A stretch of 64,000 nt of DNA from Acinetobacter baylyi DSM 14961 = CIP 107474 (GTDB lineage Bacteria; Pseudomonadota; Gammaproteobacteria; Pseudomonadales; Moraxellaceae). Below the pieces are notes generated by a model. That model saw only the letters and a list, made by a program, of their open reading frames with translations, was not told the origin of the DNA and ran no database searches. Shown here piece by piece: positions 53,341-61,655 of this stretch. The first letter of the stretch is position 1; each line of letters begins with the position of its first letter. The translations under genes were made by a program, and so were the position numbers. The stretch spans positions 1 through 64,000 of the forward strand of contig NZ_KB849623.1 in NCBI RefSeq assembly GCF_000368685.1, read 5' to 3'.

Positions 53341-54378
53341 TTAAGTTTTCAGCAGGCCTTTATAAATATTAAGCGTCTGCTCAGTCATGGCTTGTACAGT
53401 CAGTTCAGCCTTGGCTTTTGCATACAAAGCGCTAAAGTCATTTTGAGCCTCAGGTTGAAGCGCACATTTAATCACTTTTGCTAAACCTTGTGCATCTCCA
53501 ATCTCTGCTATATATTGGTTTGGCAACCATTCCACCACCCCATTCACTCTTGTCGAAGCCATAACCTTATCTGCTTGTAAGGCTTCAACCATCACCAGTG
53601 GAAAACCTTCACGATCTGATGACAAGACCACAACATCTGCCAATTGAATCAGTTCTCTGGCATCAATTCGAAACCCAAGAAAAGCGACTCGGTTTTGTAT
53701 GTTTAATTCACTGACTTGCTTTTCTAAACTTGCTCGAAGTGAACCATCACCAATAATCCATAAATTGGCATCAATCTGTTGCATCGACTCAATCAGTAAA
53801 CTGATATTTTTTACGGGCTCAAGACGTCCAATACACATCACCAGTTTTTTATTTGAGTCAAGCTGAGGAAAATCCTGTTGAATCGTTTGCAATAAATGCT
53901 GTTTATGCTCAATACTCAGGTCTGGCTGAGGATAAACCCCATTATAAATCACATGTGCTTTATTATTTGGAATGCCCTGAGCCAAAGCCTGACTCACTGC
54001 AATCACCGCATCTCCAACCAAGTAAGTAGATTTATTTTTTTTAGTTCCATGAATCGTCGTGACCACTTTTATATCTGGCAAAAAGGGTCGGATTCGTGAA
54101 ATCAGTTCCGCTGCTTTACCTGCCTGTGCATGGACAATATCAGGTTGAATCTGTTGAATCAGCGATTTGAGTTGCCAAAGTAGAAAAATATTCCAGCGGC
54201 TACGTGCAAAGTCCACAGCATGGAATTTAACATTTGAATTAAATTTCTCTGCATAACAAGGATGTGCAATGACATGTAGTTCCTGACTCAACGCCAACTC
54301 ATTGGTCAGATTAAACGTATGCTGTTCTAAGCCTCCCAATCCGCCACTTGTTGCCAATATTTGAACAATTTTCATCAT
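53341..54378 (-). CDS. Family 4 glycosyltransferase
   Basis: 345-residue GT-B transferase. The acceptor-side motif GGLGGLEQHTFNLT (about 12-25), IYNGVYPQP and the nucleotide-sugar motif SDREGFPLVMVEALQ (about 260-274) are typical. A retaining mechanism is expected for the family. Three start codons follow each other (TTG 54381, ATG 54378, ATG 54375). Eight bases after the preceding transferase gene, so part of the four- or five-gene group starting near ilvE. Corresponds by order to gtrOC4. Confidence 0.85.
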   Translation of the reverse strand: MMKIVQILATSGGLGGLEQHTFNLTNELALSQELHVIAHPCYAEKFNSNVKFHAVDFARSRWNIFLLWQLKSLIQQIQPDIVHAQAGKAAELISRIRPFLPDIKVVTTIHGTKKNKSTYLVGDAVIAVSQALAQGIPNNKAHVIYNGVYPQPDLSIEHKQHLLQTIQQDFPQLDSNKKLVMCIGRLEPVKNISLLIESMQQIDANLWIIGDGSLRASLEKQVSELNIQNRVAFLGFRIDARELIQLADVVVLSSDREGFPLVMVEALQADKVMASTRVNGVVEWLPNQYIAEIGDAQGLAKVIKCALQPEAQNDFSALYAKAKAELTVQAMTEQTLNIYKGLLKT

Positions 54379-54386
54379 CAATCTAC

Positions 54387-55154
54387 TTATTTCTTGTCTT
54401 TATTCATACTTTGTTCAAACAATTTGGCTTCTTTTAAAAAAGCATAAAAGGCATTGATCATACTGTTGACAAAACCACGCCAGCCGTTGAAACAACTACG
54501 ACGGATAAAATACGACTTAATAAACGTCATCGGCATCACCAACACCAGTTTTGCCAGACTCGGCGTTTTACCTTTTTGAAATTTTTCAGCGGCTTTTAAA
54601 TTGGAGTATTGATTATTTTTCTCTACTTTAACGAAAATACTCGACTCACCGAAATGATAAATATCATGCACGGCACGGCGAGATTCACCCTCTACAATCA
54701 CATTTTCATGGACTTTATTGGCCAGATCATACTGACCTTTGGCCTTGCGAAAGAAACGCACCTTGGCATGTTTCTTAGTATGTTTGCTGTTGGGTACACC
54801 CAAAAACACATCGTTAATCGGTGTAATTAAGGCATCAAGCTGGTTATGCTGAATCACCTCAGCAATTTCCTGCTTCAGCCCTTCAGAAAGTACTTCGTCG
54901 CCGTCTAAATTCAATACCCAATCATTGCGACATTTGGCTAAAGCCAAACTTTTTTGACCCGCATAGCCCTGCCAGTCCTGATGCTCAATGTGCACATTAT
55001 CAAACTGCTGTGCAATGGCATAGGTGGCATCGATACTGCCCGAATCTAAAATAATGACTTCATCAAAATCTTGCACACTTTGCAAGGTCTTGAATAACCA
55101 CGCCTCACAATTAAGGGTCACGATATACACGCTACACGCAATTTTAGGGATCAT
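54387..55154 (-). CDS. WaaE/KdtX-like family 2 glycosyltransferase
   Basis: 255-residue transferase resembling inner-core beta-1,4-glucosyltransferases. VYIVTLNCEAWLFKTL at the start, DEVIILDSGSIDAT, and the acidic WVLNLDGDEVLS (about 92-103) are the family pattern. YFIRRSCFNGWRGFVNSM near the C-terminus is typical of WaaE relatives. It overlaps the deacetylase gene by four bases. Corresponds by order to gtrOC3. The sugar it adds is inferred, not shown. Confidence 0.85.
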   Translation of the reverse strand: MIPKIACSVYIVTLNCEAWLFKTLQSVQDFDEVIILDSGSIDATYAIAQQFDNVHIEHQDWQGYAGQKSLALAKCRNDWVLNLDGDEVLSEGLKQEIAEVIQHNQLDALITPINDVFLGVPNSKHTKKHAKVRFFRKAKGQYDLANKVHENVIVEGESRRAVHDIYHFGESSIFVKVEKNNQYSNLKAAEKFQKGKTPSLAKLVLVMPMTFIKSYFIRRSCFNGWRGFVNSMINAFYAFLKEAKLFEQSMNKDKK

Positions 55155-55906
55155 AGTTTATAGCGTCCTTTGGCAAGCGCAATGCGCATTTGCAGGGCAT
55201 TCATTGCGCCGTGGGTACTCACGCGCGGAATATTAAATGGATGCTCTGGATCATAGGGCTCAATCTTTTTACGTGTAGACACGGCATTTTTAAAACCAAT
55301 CTTACGGGCCATCTGTTGATGCTTTTCATTAAAACGGCCAAATGGATAGGCAAAACTCGGACATGCTCCTACTAGCGTCTCTACATCCTGTTTGGAATGC
55401 AGCATTTCCTGATAGGCCGTTTCGTCATCGAGTTTTAATAAATTCACATGATGCTGCGTGTGTGCCCCAAACTCAATAAAACCTGATCGAGCCATCTCCT
55501 GCACCTGATCGACGGTCAATGCTTCGATGCCTTCAATCTGGGTTGCCAGATAGATCGTCGCTTTGGCTTGATATTTTTTTAAGAGTGGAAAGGCGTACAC
55601 GTAATTGTCCATAAATCCATCATCAAAGCTTAGCGCCACCACATTTTTTTGCTCACGATATTGCTCAAGTTCAGATACAAAGCAAAATACCGCGTTTTTT
55701 TTCACCAGCAATTGTAGCAATTGCTCAAACTTGTCGGGTGGCATATTCATCCCCGAGGCTTCGGCATGCGGCGTGACCTGATGTAGCATCACGATGCGCG
55801 GTAAGGCGTTTGAGCGATACGGCAACCAGAATGTATAGTTGCCCATGATATAAAGCAAACCTGCCAAAATCACTAAACCGATGATGACATATAGCAACCA
55901 CATCAT
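55151..55906 (-). CDS. pda1: Polysaccharide deacetylase of the outer-core locus
   Basis: 251-residue NodB-fold enzyme with an N-terminal membrane helix (about 2-20). The metal site is VALSFDDGFMDNY (motif 1) and GAHTQHHVNLL (His-x3-His, motif 2); FAYPFGRFN is motif 3. It probably removes an acetyl group from an N-acetylhexosamine of the outer core. The ATG at 55906 has GAGG seven bases upstream and overlaps the stop of the previous gene as ATGA, so translation is coupled. Position matches pda1 in described Acinetobacter outer-core loci. Confidence 0.87.
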   Translation of the reverse strand: MMWLLYVIIGLVILAGLLYIMGNYTFWLPYRSNALPRIVMLHQVTPHAEASGMNMPPDKFEQLLQLLVKKNAVFCFVSELEQYREQKNVVALSFDDGFMDNYVYAFPLLKKYQAKATIYLATQIEGIEALTVDQVQEMARSGFIEFGAHTQHHVNLLKLDDETAYQEMLHSKQDVETLVGACPSFAYPFGRFNEKHQQMARKIGFKNAVSTRKKIEPYDPEHPFNIPRVSTHGAMNALQMRIALAKGRYKL

Positions 55907-56931
55907 GTATATACCTCGTGCGACCATTCATAAGCTTCTGAAAGTGGCTGACCAAACGTGACCTCAAGCATATACTGAGTAATCCGTTTCGCATTAAATG
56001 AGTCACGGGTCTTTTGCCAACCAGCCTGTGCAATAGCTTTTGCCAAGTCAGGATGCTGATCGTAAAACTGAATTTTTTGAGCCAGATCAAACTGATCATC
56101 AAAATAAATGACTTCCTGCTCTGTATATAGCTTTTCAAAACCAGGAATACGCGGACTAAAGGTTAAAAGGCCATTCCCAGTCAGTTGTACAATACGATCT
56201 GAGCTATATAACGTGACATCATTTCGACGCGAATAGTTGAGCCCCATTTTCGACTCTGACAGCACTTTATAATAGGCTTTTCCATATACGCCTGGCTGGT
56301 CAAAACAGCCATAATAGCGATAATTTACCTGCGATTGGGTTAATGCATCTGCCAGATCTTTTAGAAATTTTTCTCTCTCTGGTTCTTTATACACCACACC
56401 GCAAAAGATAAAGGTTTTATCTGTATTAAGATTTTTAAATTGAATTAAGCTTTCAACATTACGATGCCCGATATTGGGCATATACGCTGCACTCAAATGT
56501 GGCTGTTTTAACTTTGCTAGATATTCCCCTGCAGTAGTACAAAAGATCGCATCCAGATAGGGAGAAAACGCTTTTACAAAATCCAGCTTATGTTCAAGAT
56601 ATAATGGATCGACATACCAAAACGCAATTTTGGTTTCTGGAAACTGCTGTTTGATCTGCTTAAGCACTTCAGGACTCATCAGGTCGCTGTGCCCGATCAA
56701 TACCAAATCAGGCTCGAGGTTATTCACAATTTTTAAAATTTCTTTGTTGGCCCAACTCGCACCGAGTTTTTTGGTTTTAAAAATTGTGCCCATGCGCGCC
56801 ATGTCACGAAAACTAAAATCGTAAACAAAATGTCCATTTTCTACCAGCCCCGCCGAAATTTTACGATCGGTGCAGTAGAAATGCGCGCCTTGCTTGTTAA
56901 AACCAAAATTTGCAATGTGCAATATTTTCAT
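55903..56931 (-). CDS. CgeB-like GT-B glycosyltransferase
   Basis: 342-residue transferase of the CgeB/YkvP type. The N-terminus ILHIANFGFNKQGAHFY, LIGHSDLM, FWYVDPLYLEH and the C-terminal block LYSSDRIVQLTGNGLLTFSPR with LYTEQEVIYFDD are typical of this group. Four bases after the preceding gene's stop and overlapping pda1 by four. Corresponds by order to gtrOC2. Donor unknown. Confidence 0.78.
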   Translation of the reverse strand: MKILHIANFGFNKQGAHFYCTDRKISAGLVENGHFVYDFSFRDMARMGTIFKTKKLGASWANKEILKIVNNLEPDLVLIGHSDLMSPEVLKQIKQQFPETKIAFWYVDPLYLEHKLDFVKAFSPYLDAIFCTTAGEYLAKLKQPHLSAAYMPNIGHRNVESLIQFKNLNTDKTFIFCGVVYKEPEREKFLKDLADALTQSQVNYRYYGCFDQPGVYGKAYYKVLSESKMGLNYSRRNDVTLYSSDRIVQLTGNGLLTFSPRIPGFEKLYTEQEVIYFDDQFDLAQKIQFYDQHPDLAKAIAQAGWQKTRDSFNAKRITQYMLEVTFGQPLSEAYEWSHEVYT

Positions 56932-56935
56932 TTAA

Positions 56936-57823
56936 TTAAAAACTCGATGAGTCCAATATTTGAGATGCTACACGACTTGCTTCATTGAGTGGAGCCGAGT
57001 TTTGCAGCACACGCATGACACCAATATTCTGCTCAAAAGGCAATTGATCAATCATTTGAGTAATTCTATCAGATTTTAAACGATCCATTGCAATCACACC
57101 TACACGGCAGCCTGCAGTCAATGCTTCAAAAATCATGGAAACACTATCCTCTGTGACCCATACCGTGGCCGCCAACTGCATTTGTTCAAATATCCAGCCT
57201 TGAGGGGTTTCTTCAACAGGAAAGAGCTGTAATTGCTGTGCACAAGGCAATGTTTTTAAATGTGATATAAAATTTACAGGCGTACGTCGTGAGGTCGTCA
57301 AAATAATATGGGTATCTGGATAGTCTCGAACAATATTTTGAATAGACGTTAAAACTTTTTCTTGATTCCATTGATGTCGTTTGGAGTCGCCGCCTAGGGC
57401 AATCAAAATTCGATTAGTGTCGTGACGATGCTCATTTACGATTGGATTCAGCGCCCCCTGTGTCACAATGACTCGATCAGATGCAGCCACACCATCATGC
57501 TCAGGAATAACTGCATAATTAAACCAATGTATCGGTAAGCTTGGCTTCATCAAAATAATCGTTTTCGCCTGAGGATAAATTTTTCCAAGTAACCACACTC
57601 GAAAATGCGTATGACTTCCTACCCCCAATATAAAATCAGGCGGCTGCTTGATCTGTGATACCTGATGTGTAAACAGCCCCTTCAAGATCGTTAATAATGG
57701 CAACTGCTGTAGAGGAATTTCCTCAAAACGGCTATGGATAACGAGTTTATGCATTGCCTGATACAGGCCTAAAGCTTGTGATCGGTGTCCTGCTTTTCCA
57801 TCACTCACATACACAACATGCAT
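56936..57823 (-). CDS. ELM1-like GT-B protein, first gene of the outer-core group
   Basis: 295-residue protein of the family named after mitochondrial fission protein ELM1, whose bacterial members look like GT-B glycosyltransferases. VYVSDGKAGHRSQALGL at the start, LGVGSHTHF, IALGGDSKRHQW, ILTTSRRTP and VTEDSVSMIFEAL are its conserved blocks. AGGA six bases before the ATG at 57823. It lies just behind the ilvE terminator, with only about 20 bases between. Corresponds by order to gtrOC1. Confidence 0.8.
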   Translation of the reverse strand: MHVVYVSDGKAGHRSQALGLYQAMHKLVIHSRFEEIPLQQLPLLTILKGLFTHQVSQIKQPPDFILGVGSHTHFRVWLLGKIYPQAKTIILMKPSLPIHWFNYAVIPEHDGVAASDRVIVTQGALNPIVNEHRHDTNRILIALGGDSKRHQWNQEKVLTSIQNIVRDYPDTHIILTTSRRTPVNFISHLKTLPCAQQLQLFPVEETPQGWIFEQMQLAATVWVTEDSVSMIFEALTAGCRVGVIAMDRLKSDRITQMIDQLPFEQNIGVMRVLQNSAPLNEASRVASQILDSSSF

Positions 57824-57842
57824 ATTTTTTCCTAAAAACATC

Positions 57843-57872
57843 AATAAAAAAGGCGAAACATGTGTTTCGCCT
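57843..57872 (-). terminator. Terminator between ilvE and the outer-core genes
   Basis: AAGGCGAAAC and GTTTCGCCTT (about 57848-57871) with a four-base loop. On the minus strand six T residues follow. The first outer-core start codon is only about 20 bases further on. Confidence 0.85.
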
Positions 57873-57890
57873 TGATCTTAACGGATTCGC

Positions 57891-58817
57891 TTACTTCACG
57901 TAAGTTAACCAGTGTTCATATTTTGCATTTTTGCCCTGAACCGCATCGAAAAAGGTTTTCTGGATTTCTGTGGTAATTGGGCCACGGCATCCTTCACCAA
58001 TTTCACGGTCATCGTATTCACGAATTGGCGTCACTTCTGCGGCAGTACCAGTAAAGAATGCTTCATCTGCAATGTAGAATTCATCACGGGTAATACGACG
58101 CTCAACCACTTCGTATCCTAAATCTTTTGCAATGGTAATAACTGTTTGACGGGTAATCCCTTCTAATGCACCACCAGCCAAATCAGGGGTATGCAACACG
58201 CCATCTTTAATCAAGAACACGTTCTCGCCTGCACCTTGACACACAAAGCCTTGTGGATCTAGCAACATCGCTTCATCATAACCTGAACGCGCTACTTCCT
58301 GATGTGCCAAGATCGACACAGTATAGTTGCCACATGCTTTTGCCTTACACATCGTCACGTTTGGATGATGATGCGTAAACGAAGATGTTTTTACACGAAT
58401 ACCACGTGCCATTGCCTCTTCACCAAGGTAAGCACCCCAGCCCCATGCCGCAACGGCAGCATGAATACTATTTTCAGTGGCAGCAATACCTAATTTTTCA
58501 GAACCGATCCAGATCAATGGACGCAAGTAACAAGATGCTAATTTATTTTCACGAACCACATCAATTTGAGCTTGCTCAAGTGTCGCTTGATCAAATGGAA
58601 CTTTCATTTGATAAATTTTTGCAGAGTTTAACAAACGCTTAGTGTGATCTTGGAGACGAAAAATTGCAGTGCCTTTAGGAGTTTCATAGGCACGGACACC
58701 TTCAAAGACACCCATACTGTAGTGTAGCGTATGAGTTAAAACGTGAATTTTTGCATCACGCCAGTCAACCAATTGTCCATCTTGCCAAATAAAACCATCA
58801 CGATCAGCCAAATTCAT
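57891..58817 (-). CDS. ilvE: Branched-chain amino acid aminotransferase
   Basis: 308-residue fold-type IV PLP enzyme for the last step of Ile, Leu and Val synthesis. HTLHYSMGVFEGVRAYET near the N-terminus, KACGNYTVSILA carrying the PLP lysine region, and the GGALEGITRQTVI phosphate-binding segment are diagnostic. GGAG eight bases before the ATG at 58817. It follows glnE by 26 bases on the same strand and marks the right border of the outer-core locus. Confidence 0.96.
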   Translation of the reverse strand: MNLADRDGFIWQDGQLVDWRDAKIHVLTHTLHYSMGVFEGVRAYETPKGTAIFRLQDHTKRLLNSAKIYQMKVPFDQATLEQAQIDVVRENKLASCYLRPLIWIGSEKLGIAATENSIHAAVAAWGWGAYLGEEAMARGIRVKTSSFTHHHPNVTMCKAKACGNYTVSILAHQEVARSGYDEAMLLDPQGFVCQGAGENVFLIKDGVLHTPDLAGGALEGITRQTVITIAKDLGYEVVERRITRDEFYIADEAFFTGTAAEVTPIREYDDREIGEGCRGPITTEIQKTFFDAVQGKNAKYEHWLTYVK

Positions 58818-58843
58818 GGCACACACTCCAAATTTTTACACAA

Positions 58844-61591
58844 TCATTCACTCTCCAACGCCATTGTAGACGCTGGATCTATTAATCTTTGCCATAACTT
58901 GCAAACGACCTCTCGGGTATGGCGCCACTGTGCAGCATTCACTTGCATGGATTGATTTGCAAGGGCTAAACGGTGGCTTTCGGCTCGTTCACGTAGATAA
59001 GCATGCATTAATGCTGTGGCATCTTCACTGGATAAGCAGCCTGCTTGAGCAGCATCTTCTAGAATTCTTACATTGTCGGAAAAATGGGCGAGATCAGGAT
59101 TCGCTCCACTCCATGCAAGCACCATATACTGTGCCATAAATTCGATGTCAACGATACCACCTGCATCCTGTTTTAAATGAAAAATGCCATGTTTTTTTTG
59201 CTCATTGGATGATCCCAGATGATCTTTCATCTTCTGGCGCATTTTTAATACTTCATCACGTACTTCATTTTCATCTCTGCTCTGCGTCAAGATCTGGCAG
59301 CGTAAACTTTCGAATTTCTGACGTAACTGTGCTTCACCTGCGATTGAACGAGCACGCACCAAGGCCTGATGCTCCCAAAGCCATGCACTTTTGAGTTGGT
59401 ATTGTTCAAATGCTTTTAAACTTGTTACCAGTAGTCCTGCTTCTCCAGATGGTCGAAGTCGAGTATCAATTTCATACACACGACCATCCAAGGTTTGAGT
59501 TGTCATGAGTGATAAAAACTTTTGTGCCACACGCATGGCAAATTCAAAACCTGTGATGGATTTTGATCCATCTGTTTCGGCCTGTTCATCAAAATAGTGA
59601 ATAAAAACCAGGTCCAGATCAGAACCATAACCCAGCTCAATCCCCCCCAGCTTCCCATAACCAATCACTGCAAAACCTGTATGCTCCAGTGAGCAACGTT
59701 CACCACTGGCATCTTTGGGATAACCATGTTTTTTAACAACAGCCTGATAGGCCAAATTTAAGGTTGCTGCGACACTGACTTCAGCAATATCGGTCAATGC
59801 ATCTGAAACTTTCATGAGAGGACTTTCGGCTAAAACATCACTTGCAGCAACGGTAAGGACATTACTTTTCTTAAACAGCCGCAGTACACGCATCTGGTCT
59901 TCGACCTGATCAATTTCAATCCGAAGAAGCTGCTGACGTAAAGAATCTTCCAGATCCTTACGCTGTGGCAGTTCAAAATCCATAGAAAGAAATTCATCCA
60001 GTAACACAGGATATTGCGTTAGCTCCTCACAAATCCAGGGGCTCACGGTGGCCATTTTGACCAGTCGCTGCATGGCACCTCGACTTTCCATCAGCATCAC
60101 CAGATATACAGTGCGGCGCATGACAGATTCAATCAAGGGCATCAAACGCATAAATGCCATTTGTGGATGTTCAGACTGTAAAATAGCTTCAATAAAATGA
60201 GGCCAGAAATCTTTTAGACGCTGTACCGCTTTAGAAGGAAGCCGTTTTAATGCATTACTCTGCCAAAATTCATGCACTAAATTTTGGGCTGTCTCATCCA
60301 AGATAGCATTAAGTTGTTGTTCTAGCTCTGTATCGGTTTCGTCTGGTGAAGTGACTTCTTCCTGAATCAGTTTTTTAAACTGTTCACTCACTTTATGACG
60401 TTTTTCGTTTAAAGCCTCAATAAAATTGTCCCAAGTTGGGTATTCAAGCGTATCTAGTATACGTTGGCGTAGCTCAGGCTCCATCGGTAACATCTGGGTT
60501 TGCTGATCATTCAAGGCTTGAATGGCATGTTCTACACGTCTTAAAAACAAATAGGCATCTTCTAACTCAATCACATCTTGTGACTGAAGTAAGCCAGCCT
60601 GACCTAAATGATTTAGGCTGACCAAACATTGGCGATCTTGCAACTCACGTTTCGATCCACCATAGATAAGCTGAAATACCTGAACAATGAATTCAACTTC
60701 ACGTATTCCTCCCGCGCCTAGCTTAATATCATCTGCGATATTACGACGTGCCACTTCACGTTCGATCATACTTTTCATTTCACGCATGGCTGCGAAAGCG
60801 GAATAATCGACATAGCGCCGAAACACAAATGGTCGGGTCATTTCCAGCAGGTCATCGCCGTGCTTTCCACCACTGATGATACGCGCTTTGATCCACGCAT
60901 AACGCTCCCATTCGCGTCCATGCTGGATCAGATATTTCTCTAATGCCATATGGCTAATTGCCAAAGCTGAACCATCACCCCAGGGACGTAATCGCATATC
61001 CACACGAAATACAAAACCATCTGCGGTAATATGATCCAGCAAATAAATCAGCTTTTGTCCCCACAAAATACAAAACTGCTGCACATCAATTGATTTACGA
61101 CCATTTGTTTCGCCCTGCTCATCATAGGCAAAAATCAGATCAATATCACTGGATAAGTTCAGCTCTTGTGCCCCTAGCTTACCCATACCAATGACGATCA
61201 AATCTTGAATCTGACCATCATATCCTACAGGCTCTCCATGTTTGGCAACCAAAGGAGCACGTGCAAACTGCTTGGCTGCACAAATGCAGGCATCTGCAAA
61301 ATCTGAAAGCTCTCGCGTCAAACTCACCACATTGGTGAGTCGATTGGCATCTTGCCAGATCCAACGGAACATTAAACGCGCACGCAGAATACGAACTACT
61401 CGCATCCACTGACTTTCATCCTGAATGTCTTTTAATTCATTTTCAACTGACTGGAAAATATTCTCTCTCGAAAGCGGAGCAGCAAACTGATCAATTTGAT
61501 AATCTTGTTCTAAATAAAGCTGATGTAATCCTAAAACCTGTTCTGCGTACTGACTTGATCTTAATGTTTTTTGCAACTGCTCAGTATTCAT
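58844..61591 (-). CDS. glnE: Glutamine synthetase adenylyltransferase / adenylyl-removing enzyme
   Basis: 915-residue two-headed enzyme that adds AMP to, or removes it from, glutamine synthetase according to PII signals. Both nucleotidyltransferase domains are intact: GMGKLGAQELNLSSDIDLIF in the removing half and GYGKLGGIELGYGSDLDLVF in the adenylylating half. Linker and C-terminal helices have normal length. The ATG at 61591 follows GCAGG, which lies in a possible hairpin (61598-61636). Head of a glnE-ilvE unit. Confidence 0.96.
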   Translation of the reverse strand: MNTEQLQKTLRSSQYAEQVLGLHQLYLEQDYQIDQFAAPLSRENIFQSVENELKDIQDESQWMRVVRILRARLMFRWIWQDANRLTNVVSLTRELSDFADACICAAKQFARAPLVAKHGEPVGYDGQIQDLIVIGMGKLGAQELNLSSDIDLIFAYDEQGETNGRKSIDVQQFCILWGQKLIYLLDHITADGFVFRVDMRLRPWGDGSALAISHMALEKYLIQHGREWERYAWIKARIISGGKHGDDLLEMTRPFVFRRYVDYSAFAAMREMKSMIEREVARRNIADDIKLGAGGIREVEFIVQVFQLIYGGSKRELQDRQCLVSLNHLGQAGLLQSQDVIELEDAYLFLRRVEHAIQALNDQQTQMLPMEPELRQRILDTLEYPTWDNFIEALNEKRHKVSEQFKKLIQEEVTSPDETDTELEQQLNAILDETAQNLVHEFWQSNALKRLPSKAVQRLKDFWPHFIEAILQSEHPQMAFMRLMPLIESVMRRTVYLVMLMESRGAMQRLVKMATVSPWICEELTQYPVLLDEFLSMDFELPQRKDLEDSLRQQLLRIEIDQVEDQMRVLRLFKKSNVLTVAASDVLAESPLMKVSDALTDIAEVSVAATLNLAYQAVVKKHGYPKDASGERCSLEHTGFAVIGYGKLGGIELGYGSDLDLVFIHYFDEQAETDGSKSITGFEFAMRVAQKFLSLMTTQTLDGRVYEIDTRLRPSGEAGLLVTSLKAFEQYQLKSAWLWEHQALVRARSIAGEAQLRQKFESLRCQILTQSRDENEVRDEVLKMRQKMKDHLGSSNEQKKHGIFHLKQDAGGIVDIEFMAQYMVLAWSGANPDLAHFSDNVRILEDAAQAGCLSSEDATALMHAYLRERAESHRLALANQSMQVNAAQWRHTREVVCKLWQRLIDPASTMALESE

Positions 61592-61597
61592 AAAAAA

Positions 61598-61636
61598 CCT
61601 GCAACCTTTTGTTTGCATAGTTATAGCAGTTGCAGG
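61598..61636 (-). promoter_or_regulatory. 5'-leader hairpin covering the glnE ribosome site
   Basis: Perfect 8-base arms, CCTGCAAC and GTTGCAGG, separated by 23 bases. On the transcript the 3' arm contains GCAGG, the only Shine-Dalgarno-like sequence before the glnE ATG. Confidence 0.5.
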
Positions 61637-61655
61637 CATGTTTAGGGAGTTCTAT

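Noticed and set aside
48879-57823. Outer-core cluster as a mobile or defence island
   Set aside because: No integrase, transposase, tRNA boundary or defence domain is present; the flanking aspS and ilvE are the standard borders of the LOS outer-core locus.
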